DNA of 64,000 nucleotides, taken from assembly GCA_030620095.1 (NCBI GenBank), contig JAUTXW010000133.1, forward strand, positions 1,361,001 through 1,425,000, written 5' to 3'. The stretch's first letter is position 1; the number at the start of each line of letters is the position of its first letter. The position numbers and the translations under genes are program-made. The notes beneath the pieces were generated by a model that had not been told where the DNA came from, did no database searches, and was given only the letters and a program-made list of their open reading frames with translations. The stretch is from Kuschelorhynchus macadamiae. Taxonomy: Eukaryota > Arthropoda > Insecta > Coleoptera > Curculionidae. Positions 53,741 through 63,863 of this stretch are shown one piece after another.

Positions 53741-56415
53741 GCCTCGGACGAAAACCTTGCTTAACTTTAAACAGTTTTCAAGTAAATCAATTACCCTATG
53801 TAGAAATACCGAATTATAATATTCGACTACTAATTGATACAGGTTCTCATGCATCCCTACTTAGACCCTCTTTAGCGGAAACACATTTCCCCGAATGTAT
53901 TAAACCTTACGTAAGCACACTTCAAACTTGTGCAGGTTCAAAGAAAGCGAAAAGTAAAGCTACTATTCCTTTATTTTTAAGCTTTGGTATAACCGAACCA
54001 ATAGAATTTATTTTATATTCATTTCATGAATATTTTGATGGAATAATCGGAATTAAAGACTTATGTAAATTAAATTTAAATATTGATTTAAAAAATAAAA
54101 AATTGAAAAACCAATATTTGGAAATACCCTTTCAATATAGGCAAAATTTTGATGAATATACAATTGAAATACCACCTAAAACGATTCAAAAAGTAATTTT
54201 GAAAACTTCGCGACCAAATGACACTACTTGGTTAATGCCCTATTATTTAGACGAAAATATAGAAATTCAACCTACCCTAATAGAAGTAAAAAAAAACACG
54301 TACGCTATTGATATTTTTAATCATACAGAAAAATATTTTACTCTAATAGTAACCACTAATGATAATTTACCCTTAAGACCAATCGAGCTTAACAATTTTG
54401 AAATAATAAATTTCGAACCAAATCAGAATCAAATTAATGAAAAAAACATAATCAAAGATATCGATTTAAAATCACTAATTAGGCACGAACACTTAAACTT
54501 TGAAGAACATAAAGAACTTTTTAAACTTATTAAAAGCTTTCAAAATATTTTACATAAACCCGGAGATAAATTAACATTTTTCAATCAAGTCAAACATACT
54601 ATTAAGTCTACGGATGAAATACCCGTACATGCGAAAAGTTGCAGATACCCATTCATACATAAACAAGAAGTAGACAGACAAATAGACCAAATGCTACAAG
54701 ATGGTATCATTCATCCTTCAAATTCTCCCTGGAGTTCCCCTGTGTGGATCGTCCCAAAGAAAGTTGACGCATCAGGACAAAGAAAATGGCGTCTAGTGAT
54801 AGATTACAGAAAAATCAACGAAAAGACTATAGAAGATAGATATCCTATTCCAAATATCGCAGATATACTTGATAAACTTGGTAGAAGTCAATATTTTACA
54901 ACACTTGACTTAGCCAGCGGTTTTCATCAAATAGAAATGGACCCAAAAAGTATACCAAAAACAGCATTCAATGTAGAACATGGACATTACGAATATACCA
55001 GAATGCCTTTCGGACTAAAAAATGCACCTTCCACTTTTCAGCGTGCAATGGATAACGTTTTACGCGGATTACAAGGAAAAATATGTCTTGTATATATGGA
55101 CGATATAATTATCTTTTCAACCAGTCTTCAAGAACATTTAGACTCTTTAAAACAAGTATTTAACAGATTAAGTTCTTTTAACATGAAAATCCAATTAGAT
55201 AAATCCGAATTTTTGCATAAGACAATTGAATTTTTAGGTCATGTTATTACCCCTGACGGTATCAAACCAAATCCCAAAAAAATCGAAGCAATAAAAAATT
55301 TTAAAATCCCTAAAACACCAAAAGAAATAAAATCATTTCTCGGTTTAGTCGGTTACTACCGAAAATTTATAAAGAATTTTGAAAAAATAACGAAACCTTT
55401 GACTCATTGTTTAAAGAAAAACGTTAAAATAAATCATGATAAAGCATTTATTACCGCATTTAATCTATGTAAAAATATCTTAACTAATGACCCTATATTA
55501 CAACACCCAGATTTTAGTAAACCTTTTATTTTGACCACTGACGCTTCAAATTACGCTATTGGAGCAATACTTTCACAAGGAAAAATAGGAAACGACCTAC
55601 CTATAGCATTTGCTAGCAGAACTCTGAATCAATCAGAATGCAACTACTCAACAATAAAAAAAGAACTTCTTGCTATTGTTTGGGCAACAAAATATTTCAG
55701 ACCTTATTTATTTGGCAGAAAATTCACAATTGTAACAGACCATAAACCATTACAATGGCTGTTCTCAATAAAAGAACCGAATTCAAAATTAGTAAGATGG
55801 CGACTAAAACTGCAAGAATATGAATATGATATTCAATATAAAAAAGGAACCCTAAATTCCAACGCCGATGCACTTTCAAGACCACCTCAAGAATTGTACC
55901 CAACCGAAATAATAAAATCACCATTGACGCATATGTCAGCAGCATGTGAAAAAGAAGAAAATTCTGACGACCAATATATTTGGCATGAAAAAATAAAACA
56001 TTTCTTTGACACCCAAGAAAACCTATTCGAAAAACCAAAAAAGGTAAATAAAGAAAAAAAGAAACCAAAAATTAATATAATTTCCGATATTCAAATTAAA
56101 CCCCCAAATAAACCAATTAAAACACCATCGCCATTGCCATCAACAAGTAAAATCAATGACGAAGAAAAAGTCAATCAAAACAACTCAGAAACGGATTCAG
56201 CCAGTACAAATGACATTCCAAAGGAGCCAAAAGCTGATTTACTTTCAAAATCAGACACAGAAACTATACATACGTCAAGAGAAGACCCCATATTAGGAGC
56301 CCCGTATGTTAGTAAAGCCCTGAACACTTTTAAAAACCAAATCATATTTAAATGGACTGAAAAGGAACAACCTTATGTTGTCACTAAAAATTATTTGAAA
56401 CCAAAAAGCGATTAA
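53731..56415 (+). CDS. pol: protease, reverse transcriptase, RNase H
   Basis: Open in the -1 frame relative to gag from the shift site. The aspartic protease has LLIDTGSHASL (about 53828). The RT (from about 54600) has WRLVIDYRKINEKTIEDRYP, YFTTLDLASGFHQIEM, TRMPFGLKNAPSTFQRAMDN and the catalytic VYMDDIIIFS (55090). A connection domain holds FLGLVGYYRKFIKNFEKITK. The RNase H has FILTTDASNYAIGAILSQGK, NYSTIKKELLAIVWATKYFR and VTDHKPLQWLF, ending DALSRPP. A Lys/Pro/Ser-rich linker follows, then the stop at 56413-56415. In relatives the integrase is part of the same frame; here it is one base out of phase. There is no ATG at the start, as expected for frameshift expression. Confidence 0.9.
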   Translation, partial: SSISLGRKPCLTLNSFQVNQLPYVEIPNYNIRLLIDTGSHASLLRPSLAETHFPECIKPYVSTLQTCAGSKKAKSKATIPLFLSFGITEPIEFILYSFHEYFDGIIGIKDLCKLNLNIDLKNKKLKNQYLEIPFQYRQNFDEYTIEIPPKTIQKVILKTSRPNDTTWLMPYYLDENIEIQPTLIEVKKNTYAIDIFNHTEKYFTLIVTTNDNLPLRPIELNNFEIINFEPNQNQINEKNIIKDIDLKSLIRHEHLNFEEHKELFKLIKSFQNILHKPGDKLTFFNQVKHTIKSTDEIPVHAKSCRYPFIHKQEVDRQIDQMLQDGIIHPSNSPWSSPVWIVPKKVDASGQRKWRLVIDYRKINEKTIEDRYPIPNIADILDKLGRSQYFTTLDLASGFHQIEMDPKSIPKTAFNVEHGHYEYTRMPFGLKNAPSTFQRAMDNVLRGLQGKICLVYMDDIIIFSTSLQEHLDSLKQVFNRLSSFNMKIQLDKSEFLHKTIEFLGHVITPDGIKPNPKKIEAIKNFKIPKTPKEIKSFLGLVGYYRKFIKNFEKITKPLTHCLKKNVKINHDKAFITAFNLCKNILTNDPILQHPDFSKPFILTTDASNYAIGAILSQGKIGNDLPIAFASRTLNQSECNYSTIKKELLAIVWATKYFRPYLFGRKFTIVTDHKPLQWLFSIKEPNSKLVRWRLKLQEYEYDIQYKKGTLNSNADALSRPPQELYPTEIIKSPLTHMSAACEKEENSDDQYIWHEKIKHFFDTQENLFEKPKKVNKEKKKPKINIISDIQIKPPNKPIKTPSPLPSTSKINDEEKVNQNNSETDSASTNDIPKEPKADLLSKSDTETIHTSREDPILGAPYVSKALNTFKNQIIFKWTEKEQPYVVTKNYLKPKSD

Positions 56416-57572
56416 TAATTTTTATAAATCAAAACCCAATAACCGAAATAACCCAAAGACTCTTAAGAGATTATTTACCCCCAAATACTTATTGTTTACA
56501 CTTTCCCAATAAAGAATTAGAACCAATAATAATTCGAATTTTCCAAGAAACCTTTCAAAATAACGCCTACAACCTTGTTATTTCTAATACACTATTAGAG
56601 GACGTCGTAGACGTAAATGAACAAAAAGAAATAATTGAAAGATATCATACCACTAAAACATCCCATAGAGGAATGACTGAAAATATAAAAAATATAAAGC
56701 AAAGATATTATTGGCAAAGCCTTGAAAACGACGTAATTAATTTTGTTAATACATGCGAAATATGTCAAAAAACCAAATATGATAGACATCCCTATAAAGT
56801 AATTTTTAAACCAACACCAACAGGCTGTAAACCCATGGAACATATTTATATGGATATATATTCCATTTCAGGTCAAAAATATTTGACAATAATAGACAAC
56901 TTCTCTAAATTTGCTACAGCATACCCTGTAAATGAAACATCAATCGAGATTTGTCAAAATCTAATTAAATTCTTTTCACATCATGGTACACCCTGTAAAA
57001 TTACAACTGATAATGCACAAAGCTTTAAAAGTAATTTAGTACAAGACCTTTGCAAGACTTATCAGATTGAATTACATTTTACTACACCTTATAACCCAAA
57101 TTCGAACTCACCAATCGAAAGATTTCATTCAACTTTGAAAGAAAGTCTTATTGTCCTTAGAAACGAACATCGAACTAAAACAATACAAGAATTAATGGAT
57201 ATCGCAATCCTTAATTATAATAACAGTATACATTCAACACATGAATATACACCATTTCAAATATTGAAAGGAAATTTAAATTATCAACTGAATTTTGAGA
57301 AAAATATAAATCAAATACAAAATGATTACATACATGAACTCGCCCAAATATTTAGTGAACTTAATGAAAAAATAAATCTAAAATTAAGTGCGAAAAAGGC
57401 TAATGTCCTAGCTAAATTAAATGAAAAACGCGAGATTGACCCAGAAATAGCTGAAGCTACAAAACAACTATTACATACACCTCGAAAACTACCATTAAAG
57501 TTAGAACCAAAATACAAACCAACTACTTTTAAAAACCAAAGACACCCAAAAGATATTAAAAGACGTTCGTAA
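56416..57572 (+). CDS. pol: integrase part, out of frame with RT
   Basis: The frame is open from about 56388, overlapping the end of the RT-RNase H frame, so one indel in the A-rich stretch 56386-56407 (or a second frameshift) separates them. The HHCC region has IIERYHTTKTSHRGMTENIK and FVNTCEICQKTKYDRHPY. The catalytic core has MDIYSISGQKYLTIIDNFSK, ITTDNAQSF and NSNSPIERFHSTLKE. The last Asp and Glu are 35 residues apart, the DD35E spacing. The C-terminus is basic (KPTTFKNQRHPKDIKRRS), with the stop 22 bp before the env ATG. Confidence 0.88.
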
Positions 57573-57594
57573 TTTTCAGGAACTTACTGACAAA

Positions 57595-59214
57595 ATGAAG
57601 AAGATCCTGATACTACTCCCACTACTTGTCAACGCACAATATAAAATGGAAGAATTAAATAACCCTTTGTTACCAGTTTACCAATCAACAGGTTACATAA
57701 TAACAGGTTATCATCATGTCTATTATCATGTAAATCTAACTAATATAAAAGATTGTGTAGAAAACTCGAAATCGACACTTACACAAATTAATAATACCCT
57801 AAGTAATCTATACGCACCTATATACCAACTTTTATCTATAAGAACACGTAACCTTTTCGATCAAATAGAATCAATCGAATTATTTGTTAAACATTATACT
57901 ACCCCACAAAAGCGAACTAAACGCGGACTTTTCAATTTCCTAGGAAAAGCACAAAAATATCTCTATGGTACATTAGATGCCGATGATGGAGAAAGATACG
58001 ACAATTATATTAAAATATTACGAGAAAATCAAGAAATCTTACATAAAGATTTGTTTGCAACCCAGACTATTGTAAAACAATTAACAAAAGATCTTGACGC
58101 ACAGCTGACTAATATTAAAACTAATCAGCAAAAGTTATTAACCCGGATGGAAGACCTCACTAATATGACTCATACTACAACCACTTCGTCTTACTATATT
58201 GTTACGCTAGACAATATTGAGACTAATCTACGTGTCATTCATGACATAAAAAGTAATTTGCAAACTGCAATAAACTTTGCGGAAATAAACATTATGCATC
58301 ACAGTATTATTAAGTATAAAGAACTTCGCAGAATAATTACAAAGATAAGGCCCGAGAGTCGTATTCATTTCGACAATATAATTAAATATTACGAAGTAGC
58401 ACACGCAGATGTGACAATTAAGAATGATCTAATTATATTTTATATTGCAATACCTTTAATTTTAGAGAAACCTTATATACTTTATCGAATATATCCAATA
58501 CCAATAAATAATCAAATAACGATTTTAAATAATAAAGTATTTATTGAGATCTACAGATGACTTTTACAACTCAAAAGAAAATTGTTATAAAATAGAAAAT
58601 ATATCTTTATGTTCTAGAGACACACTGAATAAAAACGAACCCTGTATACCTCAAACAATTAATTTGACAAACCATTGTCCACTAATACCAATTAAATATA
58701 ATAAAACTTCTATAACACAACTTGAGGACAATTCCCTTATAATTATACCTGCTTCTAAAGAAAGCATATACTTTCAATGTCCAAATCAACATAGCGTTGA
58801 AACCATTGACAAAGTATCCTTAATATTGCCTTCAGATTGCAAAGTAAAAATCCAAAATAATATTTACGATTCTCAAAAACTAGAAACAATTAGTTTAAGA
58901 CTAAAACTCCCATCAATAAATATTGATGAAAAATTAATCCAAGATACTGAACCCTTGGAACTAAAAGAAATAAATATTGATAAAATCAATGAAGATTTAT
59001 AGAATGCTAAAAGATTAATAATTCATCCCCTAAAACAAATGGACTTTGTAAGTTCTGGAGTTTCAATTACTCTAATAATAATTATTATTATAATATTTAC
59101 AATCTTCATAAGTTTCTTGTATTATTATTGCAGAAAGGAAAAATCTAAAGAAAATGTAAAAGTGGACATAAAATTAGAATCTCTCGAAAATCAACCCCGA
59201 TTTTCTCAAACTTA
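57595..59214 (+). pseudogene. env-like gene of the LTR element, broken
   Basis: Errantivirus-type envelope relative. It starts with a short signal-like hydrophobic stretch (MKKILILLPLLVNAQ). A furin-type RTKR is followed by GLFNFLG, the position of a fusion peptide, at about 57919-57945, and a long coiled-coil-like region follows. The frame ends at 58560 after a shift; the homologous continuation is in another frame from about 58555 (Cys-rich, HCPLIPIKYN), then an in-frame TAG at 59000-59002. Beyond it lie a hydrophobic transmembrane segment (about 59055-59120) and a short Lys-rich tail ending at 59214. At least one frameshift and one stop make the product truncated and without its anchor. 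Confidence 0.82.
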
Positions 59215-59224
59215 AGGAGGGAGG
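59214..59224 (+). promoter_or_regulatory. Polypurine tract
   Basis: AAGGAGGGAGG immediately precedes the 3' LTR and is the expected plus-strand primer. Confidence 0.85.
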
Positions 59225-59445
59225 AATTATATGGCCACTTCCGATGAATCACTTAGAATTAAGCATCATATTTCTGATTACTCATTCATTCTTGCTATTT
59301 CAGCATTATTTTTATATAAATACAGAAGAATTAGTAACCATCTTTAGTCATTAAGTAGCTATAGATCGGTCAACATCCATTGTAATTTCGTGTTTTAAAA
59401 ATAAAGTTTTTTAAAAATACAAGTTACAAGTTTGAATGTAAAATT
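59225..59445 (+). repeat. 3' LTR, 221 bp
   Basis: Same length as the 5' LTR with four substitutions seen by eye; followed by the GTAG duplication. Confidence 0.92.
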
Positions 59446-59449
59446 GTAG

Positions 59450-59805
59450 TATTTTTGTTTCTTATGTGCGATAAATATTACAAAGGTTAAAGGGGGTGTT
59501 ACTTTATAACTTATTACCCGGTACATTCGTACTGAGACTCAAACAGAATTTTTCAGTATTTGGTCTTACAACAGGGAATACTAAGGCCCTTCAGCTCCGT
59601 CGACAGCTTATTGTACATTTGTACAGGTGAATGGCTTGGTAAGTAAAGAATTTTTAAAACAGAGTGTTTCGAGATGGACAGCAATAATTATAGACATCAA
59701 TTTTCTATGTAAGTACCCTTTTACACTTATTTCTACATCCTGTTTTATACATTTTAATTTGTAATGACAAATATTAACCAATGTAAGTAATAAAAGAACT
59801 GCTAT
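59450..59805. other. Host repeat, no gene
   Basis: It begins with the repeat also present in inverse orientation at 50255-50372. Nothing coding was seen. Confidence 0.4.
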
Positions 59806-59809
59806 CGAA

Positions 59810-60200
59810 CGACGAATTTGTTGACGGCATCGTAAACAAATTATCACAAAAAGTGTTTGAACTTGAAAATACAATCGCAGCTCAAGAGAAAAAAAATGTT
59901 TACCTGGAATCGAGGTTTGAATCATGTAAGCAATATGAGAAGCAAAATAACATTTATTTTTATGGAACTCCCGAAGAAAACCAAGAAAATCTACAAAACA
60001 AGGTTCTGCGTATACTTAATTAAAATACAGAGTTGGCAAAAATAGTGAAAAAATACGACCGGTCATTGTCAGAATGGAAAAAATTACGCAAAAACAAAAG
60101 CTTTAAAAAACAGAGGCAAATTAAAAGGATCCCAGCTAATTTTATGTGAAGATCTGACCCCAACTAGACTTAAATTGTTCAAGGATGCAGTAAATATGAT
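59810..60200 (+). pseudogene. LINE ORF1-like protein fragment
   Basis: A coiled-coil segment (IVNKLSQKVFELENTIAAQE, KKNVYLESRFESCKQYEKQN) leads into NIYFYGTPEENQENLQNKVL, the NNIxxxGxPE motif of L1-type ORF1 RNA-binding domains. Later, in another frame, it reads LKGSQLILCEDLTPTRLKLF. Stops break it and no ORF2 follows directly. Confidence 0.6.
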
Positions 60201-60339
60201 GTGATTGTGTCTAATGTTAGTTTTGTTTTTCGACTGTCCTCTATGACTAGGGTTGCCAACCATACTGTTAAAAACAGTATTATATTTTATTTTTCTTTGT
60301 AATACTCTTTACTGTTCTATTAAAAATGCAAAATACCGT

Positions 60340-60440
60340 CTTTCTACAAGCGTGCGAAAAATCTAATTTTGAACACGTATTTTAGTGTGGAAAATTTGTT
60401 TTTCCGCACTAGTGCGGAAAATTTTATCAACAACCCAGGG
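60340..60440. repeat. Hairpin GTGTGGAAAA/TTTTCCGCAC
   Basis: GTGTGGAAAATTTGTTTTTC continues CGCACTAGTGCGGAAAA, giving two overlapping inverted repeats. A similar module recurs at 61222-61305. Confidence 0.6.
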
Positions 60441-60779
60441 TAACATAACAACAAGGTTAAATTTGTTGTGACTAACAACCCGTTGGATATACATCGCTAC
60501 CCACAGCAATCTGGTTAAGTTGTAACTCGCGAACGAAAGATGCATTAATTGACATTCAAATTAAAAATAACATTATTTTTTGAGCATTTATATTCTTTTT
60601 CCGTGGACGCGGTCAGCATACATATTATTATAATTTTCCATTAATTTATTAACTACCTTTTAAAACTTACCTATATAATTCCTACCTATGTGTATCTAAA
60701 TCATGCTATTTAGTTTATTGTTAAAAATGACGACATCAAACATTTTCTATGTATGAGAATTCAAGTCCGAGTTTTTTTT

Positions 60780-61140
60780 GTAACCTTAATAGAAGGAGTC
60801 CCAGAGGAGATTATTGAGGCCGCAAAAAATGTTAATTAGTTTTTACCTGAAAAATCAGAAAGAAGATACTACAAAGAATATGAAATATTTAGCCAATGGT
60901 GCCTACAAAAGAAAATAAGCAACTATGAAAAGGAGGGAGTAATTATAGTTTATTTATCTGAGCTTTCAAAACCCAGCACGTCCACAAAAACCGACATTCA
61001 AACAATGGAATCTGAAGAAATTAGAATAACGCAAACTAGGGTCAATAGGGGTAATATGATGCTACGCAGAAGCAACCAGTTGGAACCGGCCATCAATGTG
61101 GTCACTGCAACTGATTGTACTTTAAAAATTATTATATATA
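60780..61140 (+). pseudogene. Crypton-like tyrosine-recombinase fragment
   Basis: PEEIIEAAKNVN and LPEKSERRYYKEYEIFSQWC then NYEKEGVIIVYLSELSK resemble the N-terminal SAM-like domain of insect Crypton-type tyrosine recombinase proteins. A C-terminal-like ATDCTLKIIIYI follows after a deletion that removed the catalytic R-H-R-Y domain. Recognition is from memory of the domain style; confidence is moderate. Confidence 0.45.
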
Positions 61141-61221
61141 TAAGCAATAAAATGTAAACCTTTAAATAAAAATTTTAAAATGACTGTTGGACATTGGTTA
61201 TTTTCACACGCTTGTAAGTGT

Positions 61222-61305
61222 TCCTAACGCGTGTGGAAAATGTGTTTTCCGCATTCAACGGCAGTCTCGTGAGGAAAAATTCATTTTCCACACTTGCTGG
61301 GAAAA
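61222..61305. repeat. Hairpin cluster GTGTGGAAAA/TTTTCC
   Basis: GTGTGGAAAATGTGTTTTCC at 61224, then AGGAAAAATTCATTTTCCAC at 61272, pair within and between themselves. Confidence 0.55.
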
Positions 61306-61439
61306 ATACTATTTTATGATCGCAAGTCCAAATTTCATTACAGAACGAAACTGTCAATGCCAAATAGCTTACCAAAAAAAAATTCTAAAGAAATACCTTA
61401 AATATTCTGGCAACATTTTATGGCCTGAATCTAATCCAA

Positions 61440-62050
61440 GGCGAGATTTCGAGACAAAGCCCTCGTCTTCACAGATGCATCCAAGGAAGATGACAAAACA
61501 GTGGGAATTGGCATATGGGGCCCCGGCTTCAATTTTCAAATAGACCATACTATCTTTACCGCCCTTAAACTAACAAAGAAAGGGTTCCAAGCACGTGGGA
61601 ATAGTAAGAATCGAAAAAGCAGATAAATTTATCAATTTAAGAGGACTTCTCCGAACTACCACGAATATTAAAATAGAAAAAAGAGAATTTTTCCATTCAT
61701 ACAAACTATGTTTCTTTGAGAAGTGGAAGGAGAGAAGGAAACAGATCTGTCTTACCAAGGGAAGACACTACGAGGAAATGCACATATACCGTATATCAGA
61801 CTCTGGTTTACAGCATCAAACACCTGCAAAGAAAGGAAATTGTTACTATGTGCAGCAACAGAGTCGGGTTCACTACTGCATTTCCTTTTTGAATGTACCC
61901 TACATCGTCAGGCCTTCTCTCTCTTATACAATTCCCTACAACGGGATATAGAAACTGGTCCAATTAATCCATCTTTCCTAGCCAATCACCTTTATCTTGT
62001 AGCTGAGAGCATTTGCAATTTCTTGAGAGTATGTGGATTGAAAGTTTGAC
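61440..62050 (+). pseudogene. LINE RNase H and C-terminal fragment
   Basis: DFETKPLVFTDASKEDDKTV then GIGIWGPGFNFQIDHTIFTA (about 61448-61562) is the start of a LINE RNase H. The C-terminal part, in other frames (61723-62049), includes SLLHFLFECTLHRQAF and NHLYLVAESICNFLRV, the FxCP-like motif and terminal helices of Jockey/R1-type LINEs. The middle of RNase H is missing. Confidence 0.55.
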
Positions 62051-62054
62051 AATA

Positions 62055-62745
62055 TACACTTATTACAGTGAATCCTTTTAGCCTCAGCCAATAAGGGAAA
62101 GGGCCCTCCCTTTACCGTAGACCCTCGTTCCTATTTACACAAAGGAAACCATCAAAACGCCCGTATAGTCATAGCTGCTTAAGGACGTTAAACGGAAGAG
62201 TCGGTCAGTTATACGTCGAGTGACAAGCATGAACATAGCCTTTTGTAGTAATTTGTTTTCATCAAAAAATAAAATACTGTGTACTTTACCACTTAAATAA
62301 AGGTCAGCATTATTGTAGAAAGGTGACGTATGTAAGTCAACATCTAGTTTTAGAATAAAGCATACACTGACAAATAATATTTCTTAAATAAATGTCTGTT
62401 TGCTACCCTGTCGGCTTTTGGCACTATAAAAACAAGTCAATCGCAGTCCTAAAAATGCAGATCCAGATAATCCTCTTATCTAACTGCTACTTTATTTATG
62501 AAATTATTTAAAAAATTGTCGTAATCCCGAATTTCATGTGTGATATTTGATACCACAATACTTGGGCTATTTAAAAATCCATTATAATTTTTACAAATAA
62601 TATATCGGAAACTATTTGTATCTAAACCCATTAGAACACTTAACTAATGAAATGATGGAAATTGATACCTGCCATTTTCAGTAATAACTTTTAAAAATGA
62701 CTCTAAGCACGGCCAAAAGCTATATGTATTATACCAACAGAAAAC
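62055..62745. other. 5' flank of the second receptor copy
   Basis: From about 62290 the sequence is a diverged copy of the flank at 46610-46870 (ACTTAAATAAA(T/G)GTCA, GTTTGCTACCCTGTCGGCTT, GAAATTATTTAAAAAAT(C/T)GTCG), so the duplication included upstream DNA. GGCACTATAAAAACAAGTC at about 62420 could be a TATA-type promoter. Confidence 0.45.
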
Positions 62746-63863
62746 ATGTTTGAGTACAGCAGACACTCGATTTTGTTCTTCAGACCAATTTTGGTGGTTT
62801 TAAGCAGTTTGGGATTGGCACCACCTTACGACTTTGATAAAAAAAAGTTGATTCAAAAGAAGGCGTACCTTACGTACTTGTTATTACTACACGCTGGTGT
62901 TTTTCCTTATCTACTTTTCTGGGTTGGAGGTCGTTATCAAACAGCATTAAAGCCCAGTCATGTGTTTTTTTATACTAGTGATGCTATCGAGATAACTTTA
63001 GCATGGCTGTCCAACCTGTCGGTTGCGATTTATTCGCATAAAAAAAATACCAATGGGAAAAATTATTTCAGAGAATGGTATTTTTAGAAAGTACATTGAA
63101 TCTCAATACTGGGAGTAAAAAAGAACAAAATTTTTTTAGAAAAGCCATGGTCCAATTTATTACAGGAAGTATTTTTATAATATTACGTAATTGTTTCTAC
63201 TGTTTCGACTACCACCGGCCTTGCAAAATGGTAGACGCCTTCCGTTTAGTTTGGGCGTTTTATAATTTTGTGATAACAACTGTAATTATAAACCTGAGCT
63301 TAGCAGTTAAGTGCAAATTTGTTGATCTAAATAGAAAATTAAATACATGCAAAAATGCCCACTTCTACAATGCCATACGGATCGTTAGAAAATGTCGAGT
63401 TTTACATCTAGAGTTACACAATATCGTAAGAATAGTCAATGATCTTTTTGGACCGGCCTTACTTCTCTCCTACTTTATAAATGGTGTCAAAATGTTAAGA
63501 TTTAGTTCAGCGGTTCTATTAAATAATAGACGATGTCTAGAAGAAGGAGAAAGAATGAAATGTGTAGTATTTTTATTTTTTACCTTAACGCAATGGGTAA
63601 GTGTAATCTCTAATCCTAATTTTATACTTTTAGTAAAGCAGATAGTGACTCATGAAAAAGTTTCTAGATTTTCCTTTGCTTGTTTATCCCCGTTATTTTT
63701 TAATAATTTTTTACTAAAAAGGTTTTTCTGGTCTACTTGTTGGACCTTGAGTCTTCTTTCAAGAACAACCGCTACAATTATCAATTATAAAACTTTGCCA
63801 AATATTATTCATATTAGACATTATTTACGCACTTATTGGTTGCTAGATATCTGGCTTTACTGA
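62746..63863 (+). pseudogene. Gustatory-receptor-like gene, copy 2, one frameshift
   Basis: MFEYSRHSILFFRPILVVLS starts a multi-pass membrane protein of the insect Gr (7tm_7) family. Hydrophobic segments include LTYLLLLHAGVFPYLLFWVG, ITLAWLSNLSVAIY and NFVITTVIINLSLAV. The conserved LHNIVRIVNDLFGPALLLSY then FINGVKMLRFSSAVLLNNRR is at about 63410-63540. An 8-A run at 63040-63047 is one base short relative to copy 1 and splits the frame (62746-63087 and 63075-63863); an indel or sequencing error there would explain it. A strong donor-like GG/GTAAGTGT at 63596 suggests the coding exon may end there. The usual C-terminal TYxxxxxQF motif is not visible in the window. Confidence 0.72.

Larger units (their letters stand above)
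51647..59445 (+). mobile_element. Complete 17.6/gypsy-type (errantivirus-like) LTR retrotransposon
   Basis: 7,799 bp flanked by the 4-bp duplication GTAG (51643-51646 and 59446-59449). Two 221-bp LTRs start AATTATATGG and end GTAAAATT. A primer site, gag, pol (protease, RT, RNase H, integrase), an env-like gene and a polypurine tract occur in standard order. The LTRs differ at four positions by eye (51674/59252, 51698/59276, 51714/59292 regions and near the 3' end), so it inserted fairly recently. Gag, the pol-integrase junction and env each contain breaks, so this copy is probably not autonomous. It is an endogenous, TE-like relative of insect errantiviruses. Confidence 0.93.

Noticed and set aside
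55724..56068. Minus-strand 114-codon frame inside pol
   Set aside because: It is antisense to RNase H with hydrophobic, low-complexity content; no support as a gene.
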